Source: Liriodendron chinense (Eukaryota > Streptophyta > Magnoliopsida > Magnoliales > Magnoliaceae). From it: a DNA stretch of 64,000 bases. The notes beneath the pieces are model-generated. The model worked only from the letters and a program-made list of their open reading frames with translations, searched no databases and was not told where the DNA came from. The position numbers were made by a program, and so were the translations under genes. Shown in pieces: positions 45,229-56,755 of this stretch. The stretch is from contig ML058459.1 of the NCBI GenBank assembly GCA_003013855.2, forward strand, positions 2,239,050 through 2,303,049, in the 5' to 3' direction. Within the stretch, counting starts at the first letter, position 1; each line of letters starts with the position of its first letter.

Positions 45229-46160
45229 CATGTTGCTTGTAAATGCTCTTACAACATATGTTGCTCAATACATATAATATGATTTATCTAACGCCCATTT
45301 GTACATGTAATTATTGCACTTGATCTCCTTAATCATCTCATTACTTATCTCTATTGCTAAATATAGGTTCGAATGATCAATCCAAGTATGATGACGATTC
45401 TATAAATCTTGATAAGATCTCATTTTGATATTTCAATGGACCAAGCAAATATATGTCTCACATGTACATCTCAATATACATTATTCTTGCTATGCATACT
45501 TGCACTAGGTCATGCCATGAAAGAAGTAGAATAAGCCTTTGCATCGATGATAATCAGTAACACTTTCGTAACATTAACCAAATTAAAAAGCATTTGTGTT
45601 TCACCATGTGAAATGCATGGTACAAGCACATTCACGTGTATTCATCTACATTAGTTAATCACTAATAAAATATGATGAAAATAAAAATATCTATAAGTAT
45701 TAAACATATTTGATAGGCCTCACAAAATGTCCCATTTTAAAATCACACATATAATGCTGTATGGGAATCTTAGCACACAATACTTTATTTTTCATAGATG
45801 CATCACTTGTTTATAACCAATGGTTAAAATTGTTACACTGATTATGACATTGTGCCTAACCAATTATGACATCTATTAATTAATAAACCTAATTTTAAAA
45901 ATTAAAAAAAAAGATATAGAACTTTATATGGTGCTTTAAATCATGCTAACAAACTTTTTTTTAATATATACATCAAATTGCTTATTCTCAACCATAATAA
46001 AGGAGGCTGTGTCAGGTTGGTATCTAATGTCAAACTCATGCCACAACTTCCAACATAATGATTATCTACACATAATGATTATCTACATAAAATGCAAGCT
46101 TAGAATAAGTGAATTGGAAAACTCTTAGGTGACCGACTTACATCTTTGAATGATATATAC
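45229..46160. other. AT-rich sequence without recognised content
   Basis: Nothing coding. A block around 46020-46100 ('cacaacttccaacataatga') is partly repeated around 46250-46290. Confidence 0.4.
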
Positions 46161-46171
46161 CTATATATGTA

Positions 46172-46172
46172 T

Positions 46173-46206
<34 letters not shown>
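46172..46206. repeat. (CA)n microsatellite
   Basis: CA run of about 35 bp, with further interrupted CA repeats to 46240 and again at 46349-46364. Confidence 0.95.
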
Positions 46207-46209
<3 letters not shown>

Positions 46210-46390
46210 ACACACACGTGCACACACGCACAGACACATACACACTTATGCCATAAACTCCAACATAATGATGATAAACATAAATATAAGTTTAGAATAG
46301 GTGAATTGAAAAACCTTGGGGTGACTGACTTACACCATTGAACAAGATACACACACACACACACATCACTTGCATACCTTCTTAGGTGAG

Positions 46391-46680
46391 CACCCATGCA
46401 CACCTTTGTACACATGTCATGAGCACAAAATTCGATTGGTTCACAAAATGAGGCACCCTATGAAACCCCTAGTACCCAACTTGAAGCCTGACCCAAAACT
46501 CTGGTGGCTATAGCAAAGAGAGAAGCAAGTCAAGGGATGAAATTGTTTCCTTTTACCATGGCCCACTAGAGTTTTCGATCAGGCTAGAAGTTGGGCCCTA
46601 GGGGTTTTATGGGGTATCGCATCATGTGGACCGATCGGATTTTATGCCTGTGACATGTGTGCAAAGGTGCGCACAAGGGA
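46391..46680. mobile_element. Foldback MITE, about 290 bp
   Basis: Arms of about 130 bp: 'cacctttgtacacatgtcat' and 'gaaacccctagtacccaact' on the left are inverted on the right as 'gacatgtgtgcaaaggtg' and 'agttgggccctaggggttt'. The spacer is about 30 bp. No coding capacity. Confidence 0.82.
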
Positions 46681-46689
46681 TCATTTCAC

Positions 46690-46692
46690 TCT

Positions 46693-46753
<61 letters not shown>
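46690..46753. repeat. Compound (TG)n(AG)n microsatellite
   Basis: A TG run followed directly by an AG run, about 64 bp in all, next to the foldback MITE. Confidence 0.95.
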
Positions 46754-46757
<4 letters not shown>

Positions 46758-46859
46758 ACATCTAAGCAAAAGTGGCTACCGGCCAGAATGAGCCCTACAT
46801 TGATGTCTCCCCCAAATCCACTATGATCATCAGGTGCATGAATCAATTTTAGGCATAGG

Positions 46860-47130
46860 GCTAAAAAAACTAGTTACATCAATGATTTAGATGGACCATG
46901 TGATTGGAAATAATGTATAAGGCGACACCCTCCAAACTATTTTCCTGGGTGTGGCTCACTTGAATATCAAATATGCCTTTTTTTTTTCTTTTTTTTTTTT
47001 TTTTGCCTTGGGCCTTTTTTGGAATTGAATGGCTTGAGCAGATTTCATGCAATCATCACAACGTGTCCTGTAAAAAGTCAACCATGGATGTTTCTCTCCT
47101 AATTATTTCATTTAGTGTGGTCCATTTGAG
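46860..47130. repeat. Foldback family B, left arm only
   Basis: Phrases 'ccaaactattttcctgggtg' and 'tcatgcaatcatcacaacg' match the left arm of family B. A T-run (46979-47003) interrupts it. It stops where the gypsy pol begins. Confidence 0.6.
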
Positions 47131-47133
47131 TGG

Positions 47134-48963
47134 ACAGATGAATGTGAATAGGCATTTCTTCATCTCAAAGAATACATTGGAGCTCCGCCTGTGCTCTTTT
47201 AAGCTCGTTCATGGTGAGGAACTTATACTGTATCTGACGGTGTCTCCGATAGTTGTTAGTTTTGCACTTATAGGAGATGACAGGGGTGCCCAGAGACCAT
47301 TCTATTACATCAGCAAAGCAATGGTCGATGCTGAAACACGATACCCAAAGATAGAAAAACTAGCACTGGCATTGGTGGTCTTAGCCAGAAAACTTCAGCC
47401 GTATTTTCAAGCCCACACGATTGTGGTTTCCACGAACCAACCATTGAAGCAAGTGTTGCAAAAGTCTGAAGCATCCTGAAGATGGGCCAAGTGGGCCGTC
47501 GAATTAAGTGAACACGATCTCAAGTTCTTCCCTCGTACAACGATAAAAGGGCAAGCAACTGGGGACTTCATTGCAGAATTCACGTATCTCACTCCTATAC
47601 AACCAAAAGAGCCTCCATCCTCATAATCCTCATCCTCTTAGCCCTCTGCTTCTGAGCACCCACCGTGGACGCTTTATGTGGATGACTCTTCCAGTTTTCG
47701 AAAAAGTGGGGTCGGGTTGATCTTAACCGCCCTTAACGATTCAAAATTCGAATATGTGCTCCATATTGGATTCTCAGCATCCAATAATGAAGCTCTCCTG
47801 GCCAGCTTCAGATTAGCCAAGATGATGTGAGTTCGCAACCTAAAATTTCGCAGTGATTCACAGCTTGTAGTGAATCAAGTCACCAATGAGTTTGAGGCTA
47901 GGGGGGAAATGGTGGCAAATAGAGTAAGGGTGCTTGAGTTACTTAAAGAGTTCGAAAAATACGAACTTGTACAAGTCCCCAAAGAAGAAAGCAGGCTGGT
48001 CGACTCTCTGGCCAACTTGGGCTCGACCTCGGACAACGACCTCGTCTGAACCATTCCTATTGAGTACATGACCAACCCCAGCATCTCTCAGAACGCATCA
48101 GCAGAAGTACTCCCAGTATAATTAACCTGATGCTGGATGGACCCAATCATCCAGTTTCTCCAAATTGGCCAGCCCCTTGAGGACAAGAAAGAGGTCTGAA
48201 AGCTCAAGTATCATGCACTGAGATACTTCTTGAAAGAAGGGGTCCTATATAAGCAATGATACTCCATGCCCCATCTGAGGTGTCTCCGCCCAGATGAGGC
48301 CAACTACGTCCTTAAAGAGATTCATGAAGGCATGTGCATAAATCATCTAGGAGGCGAGCAATGGCCTACAAAGCAGACATGTAAGGATACTACTAACCTA
48401 CCATGAAGGCGAACGCAATACAGTTTTCAGATAAGTGTGACAAGTGTCAGTAATTTGCTAAAATCCCACAGCAAGTTCCTGAGAAGGTCACCCTCATGTT
48501 GGGCACTTGGCCCTTGGCCTAATGGGGGGTTAATATCACCGATTCCTTGCCAAAGTGAAAAGGCCAAGTGAAGTTCACGATAGTGGCAGTCGATTATTTC
48601 ACTAAGTCGGTCGAGGCTGAAGCCTTGGCAACCATCACAGAACAGTAGATGACCAAATTCATTTGAAAGTCAATCACTGCCGGTTTAGAACCTTGCACAC
48701 CATCATCACAAGTAATGAACAGCAGTTCGACAATGCGAAGTTCAAAAATCTTTGCAGGGAGTTAAAGATATGATACGTGCTGATTGCCCCATGTCATCCT
48801 CAAGCCAAAGACCAAGTCAAAGCAGTGAACAAGATAATCGAGCATCATCTGAAGATTAAGTTTGAAGAGTGCAAAGGCACCTGGTCCGAGAGCTTGTCGG
48901 AAGTTCTCTTGGCATATATGACGACTGCTCGGACCTCCATAGGAGAAACTCCATTCTCACTCG
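47134..48963 (+). pseudogene. Ty3-gypsy (Tat lineage) pol: RNase H, second RNase H, integrase
   Basis: The frame begins EWTDECE and continues AFLHLKEYIGAPP (end of RT connection). RNase H follows (PFYYISKAM, ETRYPKIEKLALALV). A second RNase H is characteristic of Tat elements: PPWTLYVDDSS, GVGLILTA, SNNEALLAS, RSDSQLVVNQV. Integrase has EIHEGMCINHLGG, VAVDYFTKSVEAEAL, and lastly SIGETPFSL. Several stops and shifts are present. The 5' LTR, gag and most of RT are missing. The frame stops at 48963 at a solo LTR insertion and resumes at 54120. Confidence 0.88.
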
Positions 48964-49698
48964 TGTTAAGCCTTGAATTGTGCATATTTATCCCTAATTC
49001 CACACTTTAATTACATAAAACAATGCGTTTAAAGATTAACTTTAATGTATTTTTATAATTATAGGAGCAAATGAGAGATATGAATGAAAGGAGCTCAATA
49101 GGGAACAAATGGACAGCAAGTAATGGACTACACATCATGTAGCAATAGTGGCCCAAAGGTGGACCCCAATTACGTGCATCAGCCAAGTGAAGAGGTCTCA
49201 AAACTCTAGAGAATACAGTAGTTGGTGTGCAACCCAAAAAGGGAGCTCTCTATGCAGCATCCACACGTGCAACAACAAGCCGATGAGCATCCCATCATTC
49301 AGCCAAGTGTGGAGTTATCTCCACCGTTCATTTCCATGTCCAACAATCACACTTAGCAGTTGTAAGTATCATCTCTCCAAAGGTCCTCTTCAATTAGCGC
49401 CCAGGACCAGCAAGCATCACGACCACGTCTGTATTCAGCCCGTCTGTCGTGCAGCCCTGTCTTCAGCTTCCATCAAGTCCAGAAGATGTGGACCCCATCT
49501 TCTTTAGATATTCCAACAAGACAAAATAAGAAAGAAAGAAAAAAATTAGAAACAAAGCTTGTTGTTGGTTTTGAGTTTCAACCAGAAAAATAGAAATAAA
49601 AGTTGTTTCCATATTGAAATTTCAATGGAAACAGGAAACAAAATGTTGATTCCATTTTTAGTTTTTTAGCCCAACTCGTGGGATCCATCTTGATGATT

Positions 49699-50885
49699 TT
49701 TTAGGTTAGGTGAATTGAGTTTAGGATTAAGTTTAGGCCTAGGTTTAGGATTTTGGGTTCGGGATCGGGTTTAAGTTTAGGTTTTTGAGTTTAAGTTTAG
49801 GTTTAGGTTAGAGTTGTGGATTTAGGAATAGGTGTAGGTTTAGGTTAGGTGATTTGAGTTTAGGTTTAGGTTGAGGAGTAGGTTTAGGAATTATGGTTCG
49901 GGATCAGGTTTAGGTTAAGTAATTCGAGTTCGGGTTTAGGTTTAGGTTAGAGTTGTAGATTTAGGATTAGGTGTAGGTTTAGGTTAGGTGAATTGAGTTT
50001 AAGATTAGGTTTAGGCCTAGGTTTTGAATTTCGGGTTCAGGATCGGATTTAGGTTTAGGTTTTTGAATTTAGGTTTAGGTTTAGGTTAGAGTTGTGGATT
50101 TAAGAATAGGTGTAGGTTTAGGTTAGGTTATTTGAGTTTAGGTTTAGGTTTAGTAGTAGGTTTAGGAATTATGGTTCGGTATCGGGTTTAGGTTAAGTAA
50201 TTCGAGTTTGGGTTTAGGTTTAGGTTAGAGTTGTAGATTTAGGATTAAGTGTAGGTTTAGGTTATGTGAATTGAGTTTAGGATTAGGTTTAAGCCTAGGT
50301 TTAGGATTTCGGGTTCGGGATCGGGTTTAAGTTTAGGTTTAGGTTTAGGTTAGAGTTGTGGATTTAAGAATAGGTGTAGGTTTAGGCTAGATGATTTGAG
50401 TTTAGGTTTAGGTTTAGGAGTAAGTTTAAGAATTATGGTTTTGGGTCAGGTTTAGGTTAAGTAATTCAAGTTTGGGTTTAGGTTTGGGTTAGAGTTGTAG
50501 ATTTGGGATTAGGTGTAGGTTTATGTTAGGTGAATTGAGTTTAGGATTAGGTTTAGGCCTAGGTTTAGAATTTCGGGTTCGGGATCGGGTTTAGGTTTAG
50601 ATTTCGATTTAGGTTAGAGTTGTAGATTTAGGAATTGGTGTAGGTTAAGGTTAGGTGACATGAGTTTATGATTAGGTTTAGGCGTAGGTTTAGGAAATCG
50701 GGTTCGGGATTGGGTTTAGGTTTAGGTTTTCGAGTTTAGGTTTAGGTTTAGGTTAGAGTTGTAGATTTAGAAATAGGTGTAGGTTTAGGTTAGGTGAATT
50801 GAGTTTAGGTTTAGGTTTAGCCGTAGCTTTTAGGTTTTAGTTTTAGGTTTAGGGTTTAAGATTAGGGTTTAGGGTTTGGGGTGTA
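49699..50885 (+). repeat. Telomere-like tandem array with higher-order structure
   Basis: A degenerate TTTAGG-type short repeat fills about 1.2 kb. On top of it lies a longer period: the marker 'gagttgt(a/g)gattta' recurs at about 49811, 49950, 50089, 50228, 50353, 50491, 50617 and 50756, mostly 138-139 bp apart. Two monomer types alternate: one has 'gaattatggttcgg' and 'taagtaattc', the other 'taggcctaggttt' and 'tcgggttcgggatcg'. The result is a dimer period near 278 bp. The exact plant telomere unit TTTAGGG appears only at the right edge (about 50847-50880). Confidence 0.93.
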
Positions 50886-50910
50886 GGTCTTGGAGACTCA
50901 ACCAACTCAC

Positions 50911-51570
50911 GGATAGCTCCGACGCACATCCGAGTCTGTTCCACACAAAGATGGGCATGTCCAAATGGCCAAGCCACCCATATTGCTGTTCATAGGAAAT
51001 GGACAGCTTCATCATGGTCATAACAGCGGTTCCCACCTTCCAGGGACCCCCGCTCAACATCCGGATAGCTCCGACGCACATCCGTGTCTGCTCCATCAAT
51101 TTTGAGCTAATACATAAACACGAGCCTATCCAAATGGCCAGGCTACCCATATTGCTGTCCATAGAAAATGGACAGGTTCAGCATGGTCACAACAGCGGTT
51201 CCCACCTTTCAGGGACCCCCGCTCAACACCCAGATAGCTCCGACGCACATCCAGGTCTGATCTATTAATTTCGAGCTAATACATAAAAACGGTCCTATCC
51301 AAATGGTCGGGCCACCCATATTGTTGTACATAGGAAATGGACAGCTTCAGCATGCTCACAACAATGGTTCCCACCTTCCAGGGACCTCCGCTCAACACTC
51401 GGATAGCTCCGACGCACATCCGGGTCTGCTCCATTAATTTCGAGCTAATACATAAACACGGGCCTGTCCAAATGGCCAGGCCATCCATATTGTTGTCCAT
51501 AGGAAATGGACAGCTTCAGCATGGTCACAATAGCGGTTCCCACTTTCCAGGGACCCCCGCTTAACATCCA
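50911..51570. repeat. Tandem array, four units of about 169 bp
   Basis: The phrase 'gatagctccgacgcacatcc' occurs at 50912, 51064, 51233 and 51402. The spacing is 152, 169 and 169 bp. The first unit lacks a short stretch near 'aatttcgagctaatacata'. A single diverged partial copy lies at about 52100-52165. Confidence 0.95.
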
Positions 51571-52257
51571 TTTAGATCAACTACTCTTAATCACAAGTAT
51601 CATGTTCATCATCTAATTTGCCACTAAATGATAATATAATACAATCAGTCGCCCATCCAAGGATGGATATATTGAAATGCTATCATTATTTCCATTTAAA
51701 TGCCCAAGCCTAAATCTCAACATCATCTCCCCCTGTTTCTCCAGATATATTTATCTTATATTTCATTTCCACGTCAAGTATCCACACATTGTGTGGATTA
51801 TTGACAATGGAAATAAACATAAGAAACGTATCCAGAGAAAATAGGGGAGATACCGCATGAAACTGATGACAGAGCATGTAAATGACAAACAACGAGAACA
51901 TTCCAATCTATCCAACCTTGGACTGTCCAACAGGACAATTTGGCAGATTTCTATACCTCCAAAATATATTTTATCTATGCTTGGTAATATAAAAATCTCC
52001 AAATGGGCTAACTAATTCTATTATACTACCATTTGTGGACAAAAAATAACTATTAATAATAAGCCAAATACATCCACAACATACATCCACATAAATCAAC
52101 CACGGGTAGCTTCGACGCACATCCGGGTTTGCTCCATCAATTCCAAATACACAAGCACATGAAAATGGCAGAATCATCAACACCATGAATCAAGTCTAAT
52201 AAGTTACCTAATTAGCTATTTGTAAGCTTAAGAGACTATATATATTGTGAACAATTA
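51571..52257. other. Spacer with one partial 169-bp unit
   Basis: Apart from the partial copy at about 52100-52165 nothing is recognised. Confidence 0.5.
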
Positions 52258-52470
52258 AGTATGGGGCCCACCATGATGTATTTTCCTTACATCCATGTTT
52301 GTTTCAACAACTCATTGTAGGTCATGATACAAATCTAACTCTTATGTGGACCACACCACAAGAACCAGTGGTGATTGAAAACTCACCATTAAAAACTCAT
52401 TGGGGTCCACAGGAATGTTAATACCAAGCTGAAGGGACCACACAAATATCTGCTTGATCTAAAACTTTGG
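52258..52470. repeat. Foldback family A, partial
   Basis: 'cccaccatgatgtattttcc' and 'gtggaccacaccacaagaac' identify the left half of a family A element. Confidence 0.6.
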
Positions 52471-52473
52471 GGG

Positions 52474-52694
52474 CCCCACAAGAAGTGGACATCAACGGTG
52501 GGCCTCACAGGTAGTGGACAGTGACGGTGGGCCCCATAATTAGGTATTTTAGCCGTTTTAATTTGTAAATCCCAAATTTGAGGACCCCACAAGAAGTGGA
52601 CATTAGCGGTGGGCCCACAGGTAGTGGACAGCGACGGTGGGCCCCACAATTAGGTATTTTAGCCGTTTTAATTTGTAAATCCCAAATTTAGAAT
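52474..52694. repeat. Tandem duplication, 2 x 111 bp
   Basis: Two units beginning 'ccccacaagaagtggaca' (52474 and 52585) and ending 'aatcccaaattt'. Shorter related units ('agcgacggtgggaccca') follow to about 52910. Confidence 0.85.
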
Positions 52695-52974
52695 TTAGAA
52701 TATAAAATCCTTAATTAAGGAATTAGGGATTTTAATTTTGAAATTCCTAATTAGGGATTTACTAAATCAGTGGGCCCCACCAAATAGTGGATAGCTAAGG
52801 CGGACCCCACAAGCAATGGACAGCGATGGATAGCGACGGTGGGACCCACATGCAATGGACAGTGATGGTGGGACCCACATGCATTGGATTTTGACAGTGG
52901 GCCCCACGATATACAACGAGGAGGGAGAGAGAGAGAGAGGAAATGGAGGAAGAAGGAAGGGAGAGAGGGTTACC

Positions 52975-53170
52975 GGAGGCTTGGCGGCTGCGGCGTATGG
53001 AGGCCAATGATGGGGGTGGTCAGCTGAGGCGGGTGGGCCCTGCCGGTGACGGACGAGGGTAGACGAGGGTGGTCAGTTGAAGCGGGTGGGCCGCGCCCGT
53101 GACGGACGGGGGTGGTCGGCTGAGGTGGGTGGGCCGCGCCGGGGGTGGTTGGCTGAGGCGGGTGAGCTGC
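52975..53170. repeat. GC-rich irregular repeats
   Basis: The phrase 'gtggtcggctgaggcgggtg' and variants occur about four times. It precedes a GC/GA microsatellite. Confidence 0.8.
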
Positions 53171-53180
53171 GCGCGCGCGC

Positions 53181-53221
<41 letters not shown>
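53170..53221. repeat. (GC)n(GA)n microsatellite
   Basis: A short 'gcgcgcgcgc' run is followed by an uninterrupted GA run to 53221. Confidence 0.95.
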
Positions 53222-53225
<4 letters not shown>

Positions 53226-53249
53226 GGGCGCTGGGGAGTCAAGGTAACT

Positions 53250-53722
53250 TAAAACATAACATTATTACCGACGAAAATTTTCGTTGGTAATAGTCATTTC
53301 AAAATTATTACCGACGAAATTTTTCGTCGGTGATATAGTATTCTGTAAATGGCGGGAATTTGACTCAATATTACCGATGGACAAGAATCGTTGGCAAAAA
53401 AATTCAAAATGACTATTATCGATGAAAACTTTTGTCGGTAATAGTGCACGACTTTTACCTACGACAAATTTTGTCGGTAAAAATAATTTCTTTGCTTTAA
53501 GCTTTTAGCGACAAAGTACTTCGTCGGTAGTACACTTTTTTACCGACGAAATGATGATTTTGTCGGTAAAAGTGTTTGGCGAAAAAAAATTCTGGCGGTG
53601 GCGGAAACCTGTTACATCTTTTACTGATGACCTATGTATTTCGTCGGGGAAAATGGTTTTTTCTGATGAAATTTTTTTCGTTAGTAATACTTTCGTTGGT
53701 AAAAACCCACTTTCTTGTAGTG
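53250..53722. mobile_element. CACTA transposon end with subterminal repeats
   Basis: The complement of 53722-53711 is CACTACAAGAAA, the standard plant CACTA terminus. To its left the motif 'ttaccgacgaaa' and its complement 'tttcgtcggtaa' recur many times in both orientations, typical subterminal transposase sites. The other terminus and any transposase are not found, so the element is partial or the left end has been destroyed. Confidence 0.8.
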
Positions 53723-54119
53723 ATTGAGTGCGCCCAATACTTGAGCCTTATTGAGGAAACTATATCAATGAACAATCTATCTATCATAGATGTGTTATGA
53801 TGATTTAATCGCTCTATATTTCGACTGGATATGATGGAACTCTATTTCCAATTGAGTAGCTAGTCGAATCATGTGAATTAGATATTGTTAATGACTAAAA
53901 GTGGATCCTTGATGCTCTAGTGTTTAATTTATTAATTTTTTCTTTTATAATTGATTCATCTATCCTCAATTCAAATTCTATTTAGTTTAATTAATTTAGT
54001 TCTAAATCCTATATAGCATTAGAGTGCTTAAACCTATATTCCTTCCCCGTGGATCGACCTCGATCTCATCGGGATTATTACTACATCGCGACCTTGCACT
54101 TAGGGTTGTGAACAACTCG

Positions 54120-54527
54120 CCTTCAGTGCTGAAGTCGTTATCCCTGTGAAGATCGGGATGCCTTCGTACCGAACGAAACATTTTCAGTCGGACAAGAACT
54201 AGGAATCCATGAGGTTCCACTTAGATATGTTGGAAGAACAGAGGGATAATACACAACTACGACTCGTAGCTTATCAACAAAGAGTGGCCTGCTACTGCAA
54301 CTCTAGAGTCAAAGTTAGAACTTTTTGAGTAGGGGACCTTGTCCTTAAAAGAATTATCCCGAGCACACGGGAGCCGGTGCCCCGAGCCCTCGGACCAGAC
54401 TGGGAGGGCCCATACAAGATTTCCAAGATAGTTCGACCAATGACCTATTATGTTGAAACTACGTAAGGCATGGTCCTTCGTCACCTTTATAATGCCTCAA
54501 ATATGCGGAAGTACCATCAATAGTGCA
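54120..54527 (+). pseudogene. Ty3-gypsy (Tat) integrase C-terminal part
   Basis: Continues the pol interrupted at 48963: FSAEVVIPVKIGMPSYRTKH, then RLVAYQQRVA, VGDLVLKRIIP, LGPDWEGPYKI and YNASNMRKYHQ before a stop. These blocks are the chromodomain-free C-terminal end of Tat integrases. Two internal stops are visible (after SDKN and after RTF). Confidence 0.88.
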
Positions 54528-54779
54528 ATGGGCGGCTAGACAATCGATGATGTAATGAGGCACTTATGCCATTTCAGAATAAATAAAAATCTCTGCTAGT
54601 CCACCTAAAATGTGTTCTCGAGTCTAAATGCTCAGCTGCCCTTATACCTTGAAGATACGAGGCCTTAGAGAGGAACGTAAGATGTTCCCCAGCTAAACAC
54701 TTTGCCTCTACAAAGTGAAAGTTCATCGGTAGTCTAACACGACACCTACGTATGTGCGGAAGCTTAGAGAGCAACTAGA
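54528..54779. other. Gypsy region after pol
   Basis: Non-coding; position fits the spacer between Tat pol and the downstream antisense gene. It appears to continue after 56760. Confidence 0.4.
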
Positions 54780-56755
54780 ATTATGGCTAAACGTATAGAA
54801 GGGGGGTGATTAGGACCTTTTTGAAATTCTTTTCGCCTACTTACACAATTTAACAAATTACACTAAGCAAGAACACTTCGGCTTCCAAGCCTAGGTGGGT
54901 CCAATCACAAGACTATCATATGGTTAAGCAATACACAACCTAGTCTAAGCATGCATAGGTAAATAAATGATTTGACTAATCAAGCTCCTAACCCATGCAA
55001 CATGTGTAGACTTATGAGAATGGATCAATGAGCTCAAGTCTACACAACTAGTGAAAGTACATCTTGTGTGTGGATGTGCCTATCTAGTGCCTAGCATACA
55101 TTCCTATCAAGCATTCATAATTTAAACAATTAAACATACAATGCTAAGATACCAATGTGCTCAATACAATCACAAACACAAACATGTATAGTGGTTCGAC
55201 TTTGGGTCTACTCCACTCCCGGTTCAAGTACTCAGCTCCTTTGAGCACACCGGCATTCACTATCGGAGGTTTTAAATGAGGTTCACCTCTCAACCTTTAC
55301 ATGGAGGTTTTATCGGTTCACCTCTCAACCATAATCAGAGTTTTGGACAAATGGCTAACTCTCAACCCGAACGGAGTTTTGGACATAGGCTAACTCTCAA
55401 CCCGACGCACGTTCACTCCCGTGTCGAAGGCTCCCCCTTGAAGACTTTGTTTAGGCCCGGCTAACGAGCCAAGGAACGGCTAACGTCCCTAGATCGAGTT
55501 TGACTAACAAACTCTACACTCAACTCCCAAAGGGAATTGAGTGGATGGACTCTCAATAAATACAACCTTGCTTGTCGGATGAGCCCCTTGTTCAACGCCG
55601 GTTTGGGTTGCTTGATCTCCGGTCTCCCGTGCTTCAATCAGCTTCCCTTGCTCCCACGATCGTGTTGCCGTTGCGTCGTCAATGCCTCAGCCACACTTGA
55701 TCAAACACCTTGTGTGTGATGCCTTTGAGATGCCCAAGGTGATAGGAGGGTAGGTTTGAGAACTCTACAACTAATGGGAATGGGTTGCCTAGAGGTTCTC
55801 TCCTACAATAATCTCATCTTAGAGTTTTGGACAAGGATACGCCTATCAAGGAAGGTTCAAACTCTAGAGATCAAGAGAGGATGAAGGTCATCTTCTTCAT
55901 GAGCTTGGAATGTTCCAATCTTGTGTTAAAGCATAAAGAAGATGCCTTGCATAGGTTGAGAATGAGCCTTAAATGGTCTCCAACAATGGTGGCTTCACTC
56001 CTCTCGAAATCCCTCTCCTTACTCCTTAATTTGAGCCAATCCCCTTTATAAAAAGATGTGCAACGGATCTAAAACGGGCAAAAAATGGCTAGTGCCAACC
56101 GGTCTTGACTGGTCGGCCAGGGGTCCACGATCGGTCAGGACCGGTCGGCCATACGCCTACACAAGACAGGAGCTTGCATTCCATGGAGGAGGGTCTGCCC
56201 GACCAGTCAAGACCGGTCGGACCAGCCTAGCCGACCGGTCGGCCCAATGGCCTGCACAACAGTAGGTTTGCTGTTTCAAATTGGATCCCAGTCCGACCGG
56301 TCTTAACCGGTTGGTCCAGTCCATCTGACCGGTCGTGACCGGTCGGTCGGGCCTGGGTTCAGCCTGATGGTTTGTTGACCCACATATTTCACAACCCACC
56401 TCAAATGGCCAAGGTTTGGGTGATCTTTTGGAACACCTAGGGCCAATCTATGATGACTAAAGGTTTCCTAATATGGTCAAGGTCATCAAAGAGGATAAAG
56501 GGTTGGGTTTTGGTCAAGGTTAAGTTACATTAAGGCATCACTTTTACCTGTTTCTTCTTCCTTGATGCAGTAGGGCCACTTGAGTCTTCTGTCTTTGTCT
56601 TCATTAAGCTCAACCGACACTAGACTCACTAATTTAAGTGATTGACAAACAAGATGCACTAGTATGCCACAGAAAAGTGCACTAACACAAAGGGGCAAAG
56701 TCCCAAAAGACTTAGTTGACAAACCAATTTGCCCATGGGAAGGGGATGCCACTTA
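54780..56755. repeat. LTR-like block of unidentified family
   Basis: Starts near 'tggctaaacgtatagaaggg' and ends near 'ggaaggggatgcca', so it has TGGC/GCCA-like ends, but flanking 5-mers do not match. It holds short tandem units at 55270-55410 ('gttcacctctcaacc', 'ggctaactctcaaccc') and a cluster of CCGGTC sites. No coding domain is recognised. It interrupts the gypsy 3' region. Confidence 0.4.
56096..56350. repeat. Second cluster of GACCGGTC palindromes
   Basis: About six irregularly spaced copies of units such as 'gaccggtcgtgaccggtcgg'. It is the same motif as at 31361-31550, although the surrounding LTR-like sequence differs. Confidence 0.85.

Larger units (their letters stand above)
48964..54114 (+). 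mobile_element. Enlarged solo LTR inserted in gypsy integrase, exact 5-bp duplications
   Basis: Begins TGTTAAGCC and ends TTGTGAACA, flanked by actcg on both sides (48959-48963, 54115-54119). Removing it brings the two parts of the integrase back into register. The 3' end carries 'gtggatcgacctcgatctca' and 'ccttgcacttag', as in the solo LTR at 30441-31797. At 5.15 kb it is much longer than that relative. The excess is tandem arrays, foldback pieces and a CACTA end inside. No second LTR copy is seen. Confidence 0.85.

Noticed and set aside
46161..46415. Open frames over CA/GT repeats (for example 46161-46415 minus, 46150-46341 plus)
   Set aside because: They are translations of microsatellites (His/Thr or Cys/Val runs), not proteins.
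49699..50885. True chromosome end (telomere)
   Set aside because: The units are degenerate TTTAGG with a long-period structure and are followed by transposon sequence on both sides, so the array is internal.
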